Below, piece after piece: positions 17,421 through 26,259 of a stretch of DNA of 64,000 nt (position 1 is the stretch's first letter; every line of letters starts with the position of its first letter). The position numbers and the translations under genes were made by a program. Origin of the DNA: an uncultured Mycobacterium sp. (GTDB taxonomy: Bacteria > Actinomycetota > Actinomycetes > Mycobacteriales > Mycobacteriaceae); NCBI GenBank assembly GCA_900078375.1, contig FLQS01000056.1, positions 110,767-174,766 on the forward strand. Reading direction: 5' to 3'. Under the pieces are notes generated by a model. It had not been told where the DNA came from, ran no database searches, and saw only the letters and a list, made by a program, of their open reading frames with translations.

Positions 17421-19066
17421 CGAACGGCGGGATGCGGCTACGCGGTGACCAGCTGTTGCGCTACGTCACCGCCTTCTGCCCCTCCTGCCACAGAGAAGCA
17501 CCCGAAACGCCACTGAGCGATGTCGCCCGCCTGAGCGGTCGACTGGTCGAGCGCGATGGCCGAGTATGGCTCGAACGGGGTTGCCAGACACACGGATTGG
17601 TGTGCACCCTGTACGACGAAGATCCGGAGATTCTGTCCTATCTGGAGGAATGGACGGCACCAACGAAGGCCCACACCCCCGATGTAGCCGGCAATTTCGA
17701 TCCGATCCCGTCTGCGTACCTGCGCGGGTTGCCGGAGATGCAGACGCAACACACCTGCATCCTGCTCGAGGACATCGCCGAGACGTGCAACCTGCGCTGT
17801 CCCACCTGCTTTACCGGCTCCTCGCCGGACCTGCGCAACGTGGTCCCGGTCGCCGGTGTACTGGCCAACGTGGACCAGCGACTGGCTCGCGAAAACGGCC
17901 GCATCGACGTGCTGATGCTGTCCGGTGGTGAGCCCACGCTGCACCCCGCCCTACCGGAGCTGCTCGCGGAACTGACGGCACGCCCCATCACCCGAATACT
18001 GATCAACAGCAATGGTATTCGTATCGCCACCGATGACGTGCTGCTGGAGTTACTTACCGAGCACCGGAATCGCGTCGAGGTGTACCTGCAATACGACGGG
18101 TTGTCCGAGACCGCACACCGCCATCACCGCGGCGGCGACCTGCGGGCTTTGAAGAGGCTTGCCCTGCAACGGCTCTCGAACAACGAGATCTTCACGACGC
18201 TGGTGATGACGGCCACCCTCGGGGTGAATGACAACGAGATCGGCGACATGGTGCGGCTCGCCTTGGACACGCCATACGTCGGCGGAATCAGCATCCAGCC
18301 CCAGTTCGGCTCCGGTCGATCCGCAGACATCGACCCGCTCGATCGACTCACCCATACCGGCGTGCTCAAGCGGCTGGGTCCGCAGACCGACGGCTTGGTC
18401 ACCTGGCGTGACCTGACCGCGTTGCCGTGTTCGCACCCGCATTGTTGTTCGGTCGGGTACATGATTCACGACGACGCCGGCGCGTGGCGCTCGCTGACGT
18501 CGCTGCTCGGCCACGACGGCCTCAAGGCCAGACTCGGTCTGGTCTCCAACAGGATCGTCGACACCGAACTTCCCCAGCAGCTGCGGCTGGCGGTCAAGGA
18601 ATCTCTGCTCGGGCTGTTGTCGGAACAGTCGTCGCTATCGCACCCAGATATCGGCGACGTGTGGCGAATCATCTGTGAAAGTTGCGATCTCGGCGTGGGC
18701 ACATTGCTGACCGTGGCGTCGTCGGCGCTGCCCGGACGTCGGCGCAAGCTCCGCCGGCTGCTCGGAGAACGGGTCGTCCGGATCACCGTCAAACCGTTCA
18801 TGGACATGGCCACCATGATCGAAGAACGGTTGGTGCAATGCTGCGTGCACGTCGGCACCAAGGCGGACCAGCACCAGTGCGCGCCGTTCTGCGCCGTGCA
18901 GGCGTGGCCGGCCTTGGGCCGTCAGCGCATGTCGATTGCGGTGGGCCAACCGCTCCCGCTTGTCGCGGTCGAGGCCGACGGTATCAATTCGACCGTGTCT
19001 CCGACGTCGATGGTGACGACGTCTTCGGCCGGCCTTGCCACGAAGGGGATTTGGAGCAGTCCGTAA
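17417..19066 (+). CDS. Radical SAM enzyme related to tetraether/membrane-spanning lipid synthases (Tes/Mss type)
   Basis: A 549-residue radical SAM protein. The cluster motif is Cys124-x3-Cys128-x2-Cys131 (ETCNLRCPTC), followed by SGGEPTLHP (169-177). The layout matches the MJ0619/Tes family, which joins two lipid tails by C-C bonds, and its bacterial Mss relatives: an N-terminal zinc-ribbon-like part (CPSC 21-24, then ERDGRVWLERGCQTHG), PCSHPHCC (337-344), IKPFMD-like VKPFMDMATMIEERL (458-472), and a C-terminal Cys group (475, 476, 488, 492; APFCAVQAW). These extra cysteines fit the additional Fe-S clusters of Tes. GTG 17417 overlaps the previous stop (GTGA). The final 45 residues lie beyond the family core and overlap a convergent gene. 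A role in lipid-tail chemistry is inference. Confidence 0.8.
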   Translation: MTNGGMRLRGDQLLRYVTAFCPSCHREAPETPLSDVARLSGRLVERDGRVWLERGCQTHGLVCTLYDEDPEILSYLEEWTAPTKAHTPDVAGNFDPIPSAYLRGLPEMQTQHTCILLEDIAETCNLRCPTCFTGSSPDLRNVVPVAGVLANVDQRLARENGRIDVLMLSGGEPTLHPALPELLAELTARPITRILINSNGIRIATDDVLLELLTEHRNRVEVYLQYDGLSETAHRHHRGGDLRALKRLALQRLSNNEIFTTLVMTATLGVNDNEIGDMVRLALDTPYVGGISIQPQFGSGRSADIDPLDRLTHTGVLKRLGPQTDGLVTWRDLTALPCSHPHCCSVGYMIHDDAGAWRSLTSLLGHDGLKARLGLVSNRIVDTELPQQLRLAVKESLLGLLSEQSSLSHPDIGDVWRIICESCDLGVGTLLTVASSALPGRRRKLRRLLGERVVRITVKPFMDMATMIEERLVQCCVHVGTKADQHQCAPFCAVQAWPALGRQRMSIAVGQPLPLVAVEADGINSTVSPTSMVTTSSAGLATKGIWSSP

Positions 19067-19320
19067 AAATCGTCGGTCGCGGCGAAGGTGTGGGCACGGG
19101 CGAACAACGGCTGCGCGTCGAACACCCGCACCCTAAGTTTTTCCCCGCTCAGCCTGCCCAATTCTCGGCCAGATTCGGGATCGGTGATCACGGGGCCCGC
19201 GCTGGAGTTCACCGCGAAGACCATGCCGACCGTCACCCCGGCTTCGGTGCCTCGGTTGATGACCAGCGTGTAGTCATCCTCGATGAGCGCGACCTGCCCG
19301 GTGATATTCTCCCCGGTCAC
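18922..19320 (-). CDS. Hypothetical protein with FlgT-like beta domain
   Basis: A 132-residue protein with the pattern GQVALIEDDYTLVINRGTEAGVTVGMVF, a small beta-barrel motif seen in several envelope-associated proteins, followed by GRELGRLSGEKLRVRVFD. No signal peptide or membrane segment is seen. The start overlaps the stop of the upstream membrane-protein gene by 4 bases (19317-19320), so the two are co-translated. Its last 48 codons overlap the 3' end of the radical SAM gene on the other strand by 145 bases; both sides read as coding up to the overlap. Confidence 0.65.
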   Translation of the reverse strand: MTGENITGQVALIEDDYTLVINRGTEAGVTVGMVFAVNSSAGPVITDPESGRELGRLSGEKLRVRVFDAQPLFARAHTFAATDDFYGLLQIPFVARPAEDVVTIDVGDTVELIPSASTATSGSGWPTAIDMR

Positions 19321-20093
19321 GACGCGGCTCGCGAATTGCTTTCTCGCAAGGCCGAAGTCGACCCGGCTTGAATCCGCGGCCGCAGGCCGTAGTCATCGGC
19401 ACGCAATGGGACGTCGAAGAAACTCGTGACGTCGTGTTCCGTCCCCAACGTGAGTTCGACGGCCGTCTTCGCCTGGAAGAGCGCAATCACTGCCTGCTGG
19501 TGATGTTCGGTGCCGAACGACGTCAGGGCCTGCGCAAGTTTCGCATCGACGTATTGCACTGATCGCTGCAGGTCCGAGGTGGCCGGCTGAGCTGTGCGCG
19601 TCGGCTGAGTCGCCTCGAGGCCGAGCCCGCTGTACCAACGGTGCCCGAGAGCCCCGAGGATGGCGGCGCACACCGGGATCACGACGACGGTACAGATCAA
19701 GCCGAGGCGGTCGTGGAGCGTGATCGCGCCGACGACGCCGAGGAGCATCGTTGCGCCCGCGCCGCAGAACAGTTGCACAGCCGACGGCACTGCTTGGACG
19801 ACGCACCAGACCTGCCGGACGGCGCGGGCGCCGGATCGAGCGCTGCCGGCAACGAACCTGGCAATAGCCATGACGGCTTTCAGGGCGGTCCGACCCATCT
19901 CGTCGGCTTGTTTACGCGTAATCGGCGACTTCGGGATCGCCCAGCTGCGCTGTTTCGGCGAGGGAGCGGGCGGCGCGTCGGGTTCTGTCGGCTGCCCGGC
20001 AGCCAGGGGCTCCGCTGCGGGGTGCGCTACGGGTTGCTCGTTCGGCCCTTCGACCGTCGGATCCGTCGCAGTCACATTCGCATCAGCAGCCAC
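19317..20093 (-). CDS. Hypothetical membrane protein with Ala/Pro-rich cytoplasmic tail
   Basis: A protein of about 258 residues from GTG 20093 (GTG 20075 is also possible; the frame is open to 20261 but that part overlaps the VOC gene and looks non-coding). An N-terminal Glu/Pro/Ala-rich tail is followed by two hydrophobic helices (LFCGAGATMLLGVVGAITL and LICTVVVIPVCAAILGALG), then a C-terminal helical domain (YVDAKLAQALTSFGTEHHQQAVIAL). I do not recognise a family. It is translationally coupled to the FlgT-like gene downstream, suggesting a membrane complex of the two. Confidence 0.6.
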   Translation of the reverse strand: MAADANVTATDPTVEGPNEQPVAHPAAEPLAAGQPTEPDAPPAPSPKQRSWAIPKSPITRKQADEMGRTALKAVMAIARFVAGSARSGARAVRQVWCVVQAVPSAVQLFCGAGATMLLGVVGAITLHDRLGLICTVVVIPVCAAILGALGHRWYSGLGLEATQPTRTAQPATSDLQRSVQYVDAKLAQALTSFGTEHHQQAVIALFQAKTAVELTLGTEHDVTSFFDVPLRADDYGLRPRIQAGSTSALRESNSRAAS

Positions 20094-20202
20094 ACCTGCA
20101 TCATCGCCCGAACCTGCCAGAATCTCGGCTCTGGCACGCCGGTGCGCGGGCGTTGAGCCTGGAAAATACCGGCCAGATGACTCAACCGAGCGGATACCTC
20201 GA

Positions 20203-20697
20203 CTATTTTGCAGCCGCCGCGGCGATGTCGCCGGCGCTGATGCCGGACAGGTCAGGGACATTTTGCATGAGTTCGATGCGGGTACCGTCAGGGTCGGTCA
20301 GGTAGATGAATCGCCCCGATGCCGGGTCGGTGACGTCGCCGAGCACGGTGCGCGTCGTCTCCACCAACCTCCCGCCGGCGGCAAGAACGGCCTCGGTCAG
20401 GCCGTCGATGTCCTCGACGCGGAACGACAAGTGCGTGAAGCCAAGCTCAGTCATCGGCTTACGTTCGCCCGACCCGGTCACCTCGACGTCGACCCACTGC
20501 AGCAGCTCGATGCGGATGTCGTCGCGGAGGAGCATCGCCGAGCGGAATCTGCCCTCCTGCTCCATGGTGGCGGCGACTTCGTTGTTGTCGAAGTCGAGCT
20601 GGTAGAGCAACGCGAACCCGAACACCTGGGTGTAGAAGCGGATCGAACAGTCGAGGTCGGTTACGCAAACGCCGATGTGCGAGAAGCCCTGGATCAT
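20203..20697 (-). CDS. Glyoxalase/VOC superfamily protein
   Basis: A 164-residue vicinal-oxygen-chelate fold protein. Two beta-alpha-beta-beta-beta units are visible: HIGVCVTDLDCSIRFYTQVFGF with metal-ligand His7, and HLSFRVEDIDGLTEAVLAAGG ending with DPDGTRIEL, where the closing Glu is the usual metal ligand. Members include glyoxalase I, epimerases and dioxygenases; lengths around 140-165 fit methylmalonyl-CoA epimerase or lactoylglutathione-lyase-like proteins. The substrate cannot be told. The following gene lies about 110 bases away on the same strand. Confidence 0.82.
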   Translation of the reverse strand: MIQGFSHIGVCVTDLDCSIRFYTQVFGFALLYQLDFDNNEVAATMEQEGRFRSAMLLRDDIRIELLQWVDVEVTGSGERKPMTELGFTHLSFRVEDIDGLTEAVLAAGGRLVETTRTVLGDVTDPASGRFIYLTDPDGTRIELMQNVPDLSGISAGDIAAAAAK

Positions 20698-20784
20698 GGG
20701 CGCAGTGTGTCAGAGCGATGCCCCTGCGGGTGCGGATGAGTACCGTTGACCGGGAACCGGGAACACGGTCGGTCGTCGGACCTC

Positions 20785-21984
20785 CTAGCCCGCGGCGGCC
20801 GACTTCGACGAGGTTGTCCTTGCGCTTGACGCCATGCCGGAACCGCCGGATGCCTTGGGCCGCTTGGTCGTGGCTTTGCCGGATCCGGAACCTTGAGCAG
20901 CACGAGCGTCCGTGTCGACCCTGACGACACGGCTCGTCCCGGCTTTGGCAGTGATCGGCACGCTCACCGTCGGCGTTTCGGAGTTCACGACCGAGCTGGG
21001 CACCTCGTTCGCCGCGGCCAAACTGCTCTTTGCGGTTGTACGTTGCGCGGCAGCAGGATTCGCCGGAGCTTGCCACCCGATCGCCTTCGCAATGGTCCGG
21101 CCGAACTCCATCATCGCCCCGATCGGCCCGACCGCGGTCCCGGTCGCGAGCGGGACATGGATGTGCAGCACGCCGAGCAGGTCGTTGTCGTAGGCGAAGT
21201 CGAGCGCGTTGAAGATCGAGCCACCCGGGCTGAGCAGACCGCCGAGGGCAATTCCGACTTCGACACCGTCGGGGAAACTCACGCCGATCGCCGGTCCGAA
21301 AGCTTTCGCCAAAGCGGTGAGGTCGACATGCTCACCACCATTGAGGAACGCGTCGGTCATGGCGGCCGGGATGCCGGCCAGCGTGCTCATCGCACTCGCC
21401 ACGTCAGGAGTGGCGGCGCCAAGATCAGTTCGGATCGACTCCAGACTGGACGCGAAGACAACGAGGGGGCCCAGCACCGGGCCCGCCATGCCGAGAAATA
21501 CGCCGCTGAGCGCCGTCGTCGAGAACGCCAACAACTGCCTACCGGTGGGAGAGATGCTGAGCTGCAACAGATCCGGGATGCCAGGCAGTTGCATGATGGC
21601 CGGAAGGAGTTCGTAGAAGGTTCGGTGCGTGTTGTCCAGCGTGGATGTGTCGGGCGCCAGGGGCGCGGTGAGCGCGGCCTGGAAATTGGCTTGTATCTGC
21701 GCTGCGATGCCCGGCAGGTCAGGCAGCTCCGTCAGGTACTTGGCCAGATTGGCGGCGATCTGCTGAAGGATCGGGGCCGGCGCGTCGCGCCACGTGTCGA
21801 ACAGGGCTTGTGCGTTCACGCCCGCCTGGGAGAAGACGTCCGCCCAGTCGGTGGTCGCAGTCAGTTGGATCGCCGCCTCGGCGCGAAGGCTGAGCGGCGG
21901 CACTACAACCGGGCTCATCGCGATGGCGCTGGTACCCACCACAGCCACACCGGCTGCGATGAAGGGGCGAGGGATTGCAGGCAT
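20785..21984 (-). CDS. GjpA-like outer-membrane porin-type protein
   Basis: A 399-residue exported protein of the mycobacterial family named after the Gordonia porin GjpA. The ATG at 21984 is chosen because of the GGGGAG site upstream and because the signal peptide (RPFIAAGVAVVGTSAIAMSP) follows at once. The mature part begins with the family pattern IQLTATTDWADVFSQAG and contains APAPILQQIAANLAKYL, then helical amphipathic stretches. The C-terminus is a low-complexity Ser/Thr/Ala/Lys tail. It is a paralogue of the gene at 37871-39076 (same order of segments, modest similarity). Porin activity is a family-level assignment. Confidence 0.75.
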   Translation of the reverse strand: MPAIPRPFIAAGVAVVGTSAIAMSPVVVPPLSLRAEAAIQLTATTDWADVFSQAGVNAQALFDTWRDAPAPILQQIAANLAKYLTELPDLPGIAAQIQANFQAALTAPLAPDTSTLDNTHRTFYELLPAIMQLPGIPDLLQLSISPTGRQLLAFSTTALSGVFLGMAGPVLGPLVVFASSLESIRTDLGAATPDVASAMSTLAGIPAAMTDAFLNGGEHVDLTALAKAFGPAIGVSFPDGVEVGIALGGLLSPGGSIFNALDFAYDNDLLGVLHIHVPLATGTAVGPIGAMMEFGRTIAKAIGWQAPANPAAAQRTTAKSSLAAANEVPSSVVNSETPTVSVPITAKAGTSRVVRVDTDARAAQGSGSGKATTKRPKASGGSGMASSARTTSSKSAAAG

Positions 21985-22370
21985 GTCGACTCCCCGTCGT
22001 CGTGTCACCCCTGACCCACGAGAACCGTAACTGAGAGGTAGCGGAGGAGAACCTGATTTCGGCGACGAACCACCCGATTCGGGCGGCCCGGATCGTTGCT
22101 GTGGTGAAACTACGCAAGATTTCTCGACGCCTGTGGCAACTCCCTGCGATGGTCCTTCGCCGGGCTTTCCCTGGCCGTGAATTTCGCTGGTCACGCCGGC
22201 AGATACCACCGATCGCACGCGCAAAACTGCGACTGGCCGCGTTGCCTCCATCCCGCGATTACGCCATTTGACTGCAACTCAGCTACCGGATAGGTATTTG
22301 CTTCTACGTAGTTATGTGACTACCATCACAGCCGGGTTGGGGATTTACCTCGGCAATTAAGGAAATGATC

Positions 22371-23102
22371 GTGAAATTGAGCTTCACCCCCTCATCTGCA
22401 GCAAAGATCTGTGCGGTATGCGTCGGCGGCCCGCTGATTGCACTCGGCATCGGCGCACCGACCGCCCTGGCGTCGCCATCTGCCGGGGCTGGCAACCCAG
22501 AGAAACAGGCATCTTCCAGCGACAAGTCGCCGTCCCCCGTCAAGGCCGGGCCGCGCAATCCGGCCACCGCCGCGCGGGTCCATGCCGCTACGGAACCGCA
22601 GCCGACCCCGGACTTGGCGGTGTCGTTCAACGGCCACAGCCTGGTCCAGTCCGGCAACGCGACGGCGACCTCGGACCCGGGCTTCAACTTGGCAGTGGCA
22701 GGTACCGGCAGCAACGCCTACGCCGGCGGCGGGCTCTTCAATTTCGCGGTTGCGACGAACAACAGCACGGCCAGGGCAAGCGGCGGGATTTTGAACTTCG
22801 CCGACGCTGAGGACAACAGCACCGCGACCGCCGAAGATGGAACATTTGTCGTCGCGCGGGCCCGGAACGGCAGCACCGCAACGATTTCCGGCGGCAAGCT
22901 CAATATCGCCGAAGCGGATAACGGCAGCACCGCCACGGTGAGCGGCGGTGACCGAAACACCGCCACCGCGGACGGCACCGGCAGCGTGGCGTTCGCGGGC
23001 AATGGCAACAACAACGAGGCCACTGCGTCCTGCGGATCCAACGCCGACGCCAGTGGTGGCGACAACCTGGTGGTCACCACGCCAGTGGGCGGCTGCCAGT
23101 AG
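22371..23102 (+). CDS. Secreted protein with GSTAT-type tandem repeats
   Basis: A 243-residue exported protein from GTG 22371, chosen because AAGGAA lies six bases upstream (an ATG at 22365 falls inside that site). The signal peptide ends near ALASP. After a Pro/Ser linker, residues about 95-235 contain five to seven degenerate repeats of 18-20 residues with the core NGSTATISGG or DNSTATAEDG and a hydrophobic residue pair (FNFAVA, LNIAEA) between them. The regular alternation suggests a beta-solenoid. The mature protein has only two cysteines near the C-terminus (ASCGSN, GGCQ). Function unknown; surface or matrix role is a guess. Confidence 0.75.
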   Translation: MKLSFTPSSAAKICAVCVGGPLIALGIGAPTALASPSAGAGNPEKQASSSDKSPSPVKAGPRNPATAARVHAATEPQPTPDLAVSFNGHSLVQSGNATATSDPGFNLAVAGTGSNAYAGGGLFNFAVATNNSTARASGGILNFADAEDNSTATAEDGTFVVARARNGSTATISGGKLNIAEADNGSTATVSGGDRNTATADGTGSVAFAGNGNNNEATASCGSNADASGGDNLVVTTPVGGCQ

Positions 23103-23234
23103 TAACGACCTGCCAGTAGTCGCGGTGGCGCCTGGGCTGTCGACTGGCGCCACCGTGGCTGCGTTGTGCAGCGCTGTGATCCAATGTGGTCGGGCTTGGC
23201 CCCTTTGGTTCCGCCAGCGACCGCGAGGAGCACG

Positions 23235-24845
23235 ATGCCGACCGAATCCGGCGACCAAGCAATCGACGAGATCCGCGGAGCATACGACGCGACGCCGTAC
23301 TCTGCGGACTCGATCCCCCAATCGGCACCGGGTCGACTCGCCGCGATCGCGCAGCTGTTCGGGCTGCGGACGCCACCGGTAGCCAAGGCGCGAGTACTCG
23401 AAATCGGTTGTGGTGCAGCGGGGAATCTGATTCCGTTCGCCGCACTCCATCCCGACGCGCAGGTGGTGGGCATCGACCTGTCCGAGGTCGCGATTGAACA
23501 GGGTCACCGGATTGTGCACGCGGCCGGGATCGAGAACGTGGAGTTGGTCATGGGCGATATCGCGGCGGTGGATATCGCCGCGTTGGGCCAGTTCGACTAC
23601 ATCGTCGCCCACGGTGTCTACAGCTGGGTGCCGGAGAACGTGCAGGACGCGATGCTGTCCCTCATGAGCAGGGCGCTGACGCCCGACGGTGTAGCGTACA
23701 TCAGCTACAACGTCTACCCGGGCTGGAAGTCCAAGGAGATCGTGCGCGACGCGATGCTGTTCGCCGCGCGCGACAGCGGGTCGCCGGATCAACAGGTGGC
23801 CGACGCGCGTGGCATGGTCGCCTTCCTCGAAGAAGTGGCGCCGCCGGCCTCATCGCTGGCCCGAGCTGTGGCCGAATTCCGCGAGCGTGACCACGGTTTC
23901 GATGATTCGTACCTGGTGCATGACGAGCTCGCCGGCTTCAACCGGCCGTGCTATTTCGTCGACATGCTGGCGCGGGCTGGTGCGCACGGTCTGGCGTTCC
24001 TGGCCGAGGCGCAGCCCGAGCTGATGTTCGCGGCCAACTACGGTGCCAAAGTCGCCGAACACGTAGCGCAGCACTGCGGGGGTTCGCAGTCGTTGATCGA
24101 GCAGTATCTGGATTTCGCGGTCGATCGCGCGTTCCGTCAAACGCTGTTCGTGCATGCCGATCGCGCTGTCCAGATCCGTCACACCCTCGACCGCCGCAAC
24201 TTCGAGGGCTTACACTTTGCCACCGAGATGCCGGTGGTGGACGGACCGACGCGGCTTGATCAGTCGGCTCAGACCTTTCAGTTGTCCAGTGGTGCAACGG
24301 TATCGATCGACGATGCGGTAATGAAGGCGGCCTGCGATATCCTGACGTGGCAGTCGCCGTGGACGCTGTCACGCGAGCAGCTGGTGGACTTGGTGAGCGC
24401 GGAGCTCGGCTCGTCTCCTGATGCAATCGACGAGCGGATCGACCGGCTATTGGAGTTCTTGATCGTCAATGGCCAGGCGCGCTACCGGGTCGACGCGGTG
24501 TCCCCGGATCCGGTCACCGACCCGCTGCGGGTGAATGAATCGTTAAGACGAGTAGCAGAATTCACGCTGGGCGAGGGTGACGATGCCTACACGTTCAACG
24601 TGTGGCACGAGACGGTGGCGCTCGGATCGCTGGACGCCCACGGGCTGATATTGCTTGACGGCACACGCGATTCGGCGGCACTGGTGCAGGAACTACTGCG
24701 GTTGGCGCGTGACGGCCGGATTCACCTCGAACTCGACGACGGGCTGGTGCTCACCGACGAGGTGGTGTTGCGGGACGTCTTCACCCAGTACGTCGACATC
24801 TTGCCGGAACGCTTGGAAGAGATGAAATTGGCTGCCGCCGACTGA
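23235..24845 (+). CDS. Class I SAM methyltransferase with methyltransferase-regulatory domain
   Basis: A 536-residue cytoplasmic protein. ATG 23235 has AGGAG at 23226-23230. Residues about 30-200 form a class I methyltransferase (VLEIGCGAAGNLIPFA for SAM binding, VVGIDLSEVAIEQ, and GDIAAVDIAAL). Residues from about 205 onward match the methyltransferase regulatory domain (PF10119-type) found next to such domains, containing YFVDMLARAGAHGLAFLAEA. The last 130 residues form a winged-helix-like part. The methyl acceptor is unknown. The gene stands alone between a repeat-protein gene and a convergent glucanase gene. Confidence 0.85.
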   Translation: MPTESGDQAIDEIRGAYDATPYSADSIPQSAPGRLAAIAQLFGLRTPPVAKARVLEIGCGAAGNLIPFAALHPDAQVVGIDLSEVAIEQGHRIVHAAGIENVELVMGDIAAVDIAALGQFDYIVAHGVYSWVPENVQDAMLSLMSRALTPDGVAYISYNVYPGWKSKEIVRDAMLFAARDSGSPDQQVADARGMVAFLEEVAPPASSLARAVAEFRERDHGFDDSYLVHDELAGFNRPCYFVDMLARAGAHGLAFLAEAQPELMFAANYGAKVAEHVAQHCGGSQSLIEQYLDFAVDRAFRQTLFVHADRAVQIRHTLDRRNFEGLHFATEMPVVDGPTRLDQSAQTFQLSSGATVSIDDAVMKAACDILTWQSPWTLSREQLVDLVSAELGSSPDAIDERIDRLLEFLIVNGQARYRVDAVSPDPVTDPLRVNESLRRVAEFTLGEGDDAYTFNVWHETVALGSLDAHGLILLDGTRDSAALVQELLRLARDGRIHLELDDGLVLTDEVVLRDVFTQYVDILPERLEEMKLAAAD

Positions 24846-24856
24846 CCCCCAGGTCA

Positions 24857-25747
24857 CTACCAGATGCGGATCCAGTCGACGAGCATCGCCGCCGGGTAGG
24901 TCCCCAGCGAAGGATCACCGCCACCGGGCCCACCGACTGCGAGGGTGAACATCGGCGACATCCAATAGCCGGGATTGTTGAACGGCCAGCGCAGGTCGGT
25001 GGGGTTGCCGTGGACCGGGATGGGCTTGGGCGGCACCGTGAAGTACGGTTTGGCGCCGTCGACATAGTCGCGCCAGAATTTGAATCCATCTTGGTCCCAG
25101 CGCATCCGCCAGTTGTGCCAGCCACCGTCGATCAATCCGGCGATGGACTTGCTTTCCCACGTCTTGCCGTTCGATGCTGCATGGACCGTGGTTCCCGGTG
25201 CCCAACTGCGGTTGCCGTAGAACTCGAAGATGTCGACCTCGCCGTCGGGCAGCGGATCTTCGTTGACTGCCCAGTAGGCGGGCCAGGCTCCCGAGGTCAG
25301 GCAGTCGAGCTTGGCCCGCGCTTCCCAGGTGTAGCCCATGGGGACCCGCCAGTTCCCCCGCACCTTGCCGCTGAAGTACTGATCGTCCTCACGAGTGGCG
25401 AGGAGCACGAGATTCGAATTTCCGTCCAGGAAGACGTTTCGCCGATCGTCGCGGTACTGGCTCTCGACCGGTGGCCAGACATCGTCCTGCCAGTTCTGAA
25501 CCGTCCAATTCCCCGGGTTGGGGGCCGATCCCGCCGGTCCGTCGAAATCGTCCTGGAATAGGTAGGCCGGCGCGCCGCCCGGCGGTGCGTCAGGGCGTGG
25601 CGACGGGAACGCCCCGGCCTTCGGGAGCGGGATCGCGGCGGCCAACAGGCCCAGCCCCGACATCATCATCATGCTGCGACGGTCCAATTCGGGCACGGCT
25701 AAACCATAAGGCCTTGTCGCACGCCGCGCGACGATTCCCGAGGTCAC
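24857..25747 (-). CDS. Exported glycoside hydrolase family 16 protein (beta-1,3-glucanase-like)
   Basis: A 296-residue enzyme of the laminarinase/lichenase family, like the M. tuberculosis protein annotated as a probable beta-1,3-glucanase (Rv0315). The catalytic GH16 motif ExDxxE is GEVDIFEFYG with nucleophile and acid/base Glu residues. The N-terminus has LDRRSMMMMSGLGLLAAA, an Arg-Arg hydrophobic stretch suggesting Tat or Sec export. The start is uncertain: GTG 25747 and GTG 25696 are both possible and neither has a clear ribosome site. Trp-rich strands (NWTVQNWQDDVWP) fit the sugar-binding cleft. It probably trims a glucan outside the cell. Confidence 0.85.
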   Translation of the reverse strand: MTSGIVARRATRPYGLAVPELDRRSMMMMSGLGLLAAAIPLPKAGAFPSPRPDAPPGGAPAYLFQDDFDGPAGSAPNPGNWTVQNWQDDVWPPVESQYRDDRRNVFLDGNSNLVLLATREDDQYFSGKVRGNWRVPMGYTWEARAKLDCLTSGAWPAYWAVNEDPLPDGEVDIFEFYGNRSWAPGTTVHAASNGKTWESKSIAGLIDGGWHNWRMRWDQDGFKFWRDYVDGAKPYFTVPPKPIPVHGNPTDLRWPFNNPGYWMSPMFTLAVGGPGGGDPSLGTYPAAMLVDWIRIW

Positions 25748-25852
25748 TGCGGCAGTTCTTCACCTGCCGCCTCGCCCACGATGTAATCGGCGTACCACTC
25801 CGGGCAGTTCTCGTCGTACAGGGCCGCGTTGCTTGAGGTCGATGTTGGCCAT
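25744..25852 (-). pseudogene. Possible small acidic protein gene with a frameshift
   Basis: ATG 25852 follows an AAAGGG site and starts MANIDLK. In the next phase, from the same point, the reading AALYDENCPEWYADYIVG runs to a stop at 25744, ending GEELPQ. A single one-base shift after codon 7 would join them into an acidic protein of about 36 residues with one Cys. Neither frame alone has both start and good coding character. Function unknown. It could also be a chance arrangement. Confidence 0.35.
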
Positions 25853-25859
25853 GGCGGTG

Positions 25860-26259
25860 CCCTTTCGTCTTTCCGGAATGTGATTACTCCCAGCGGCAAA
25901 CGTCGACCCGTACGCGCGGCCACGATCAGCGTTCCGGTCCAACATGATTCGCGGCATTTGTCGATACCGTCATTTTCGGCGGCGCGCCGTGGTGGGATCG
26001 CTGCCGAAGGCAGCACGCGGGGACGAGGCCGCGCTCGAGACCGTCCCCTGGGTTCTACCAGGGGGCCGCGACCACGCCCGGTCCCAAGTTGGTCGACTGG
26101 TCCGGGGACGGCGAGCGGGCCCTGCTCTACGACCAGATCGCCGATGAACCGACGCCCATCATCGTCGACCTGCATGCGGCGCGCAGACGGCGGTACCCAT
26201 CCGGGGCGGCAATCACGATGTTCCGATCGCGACGACGGCTTTGCCCTTCATAAGTTCTC
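25860..26259. other. Intergenic region without a clear gene
   Basis: About 400 bases between the small broken frame and the cyclopropane-synthase-like gene. A plus-strand stretch (about 26052-26200) reads with normal codon use (KLVDWSGDGERALLYD) but lacks a start and a recognisable match, so it may be a fragment of an old gene. No complete gene is supportable. Confidence 0.3.
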
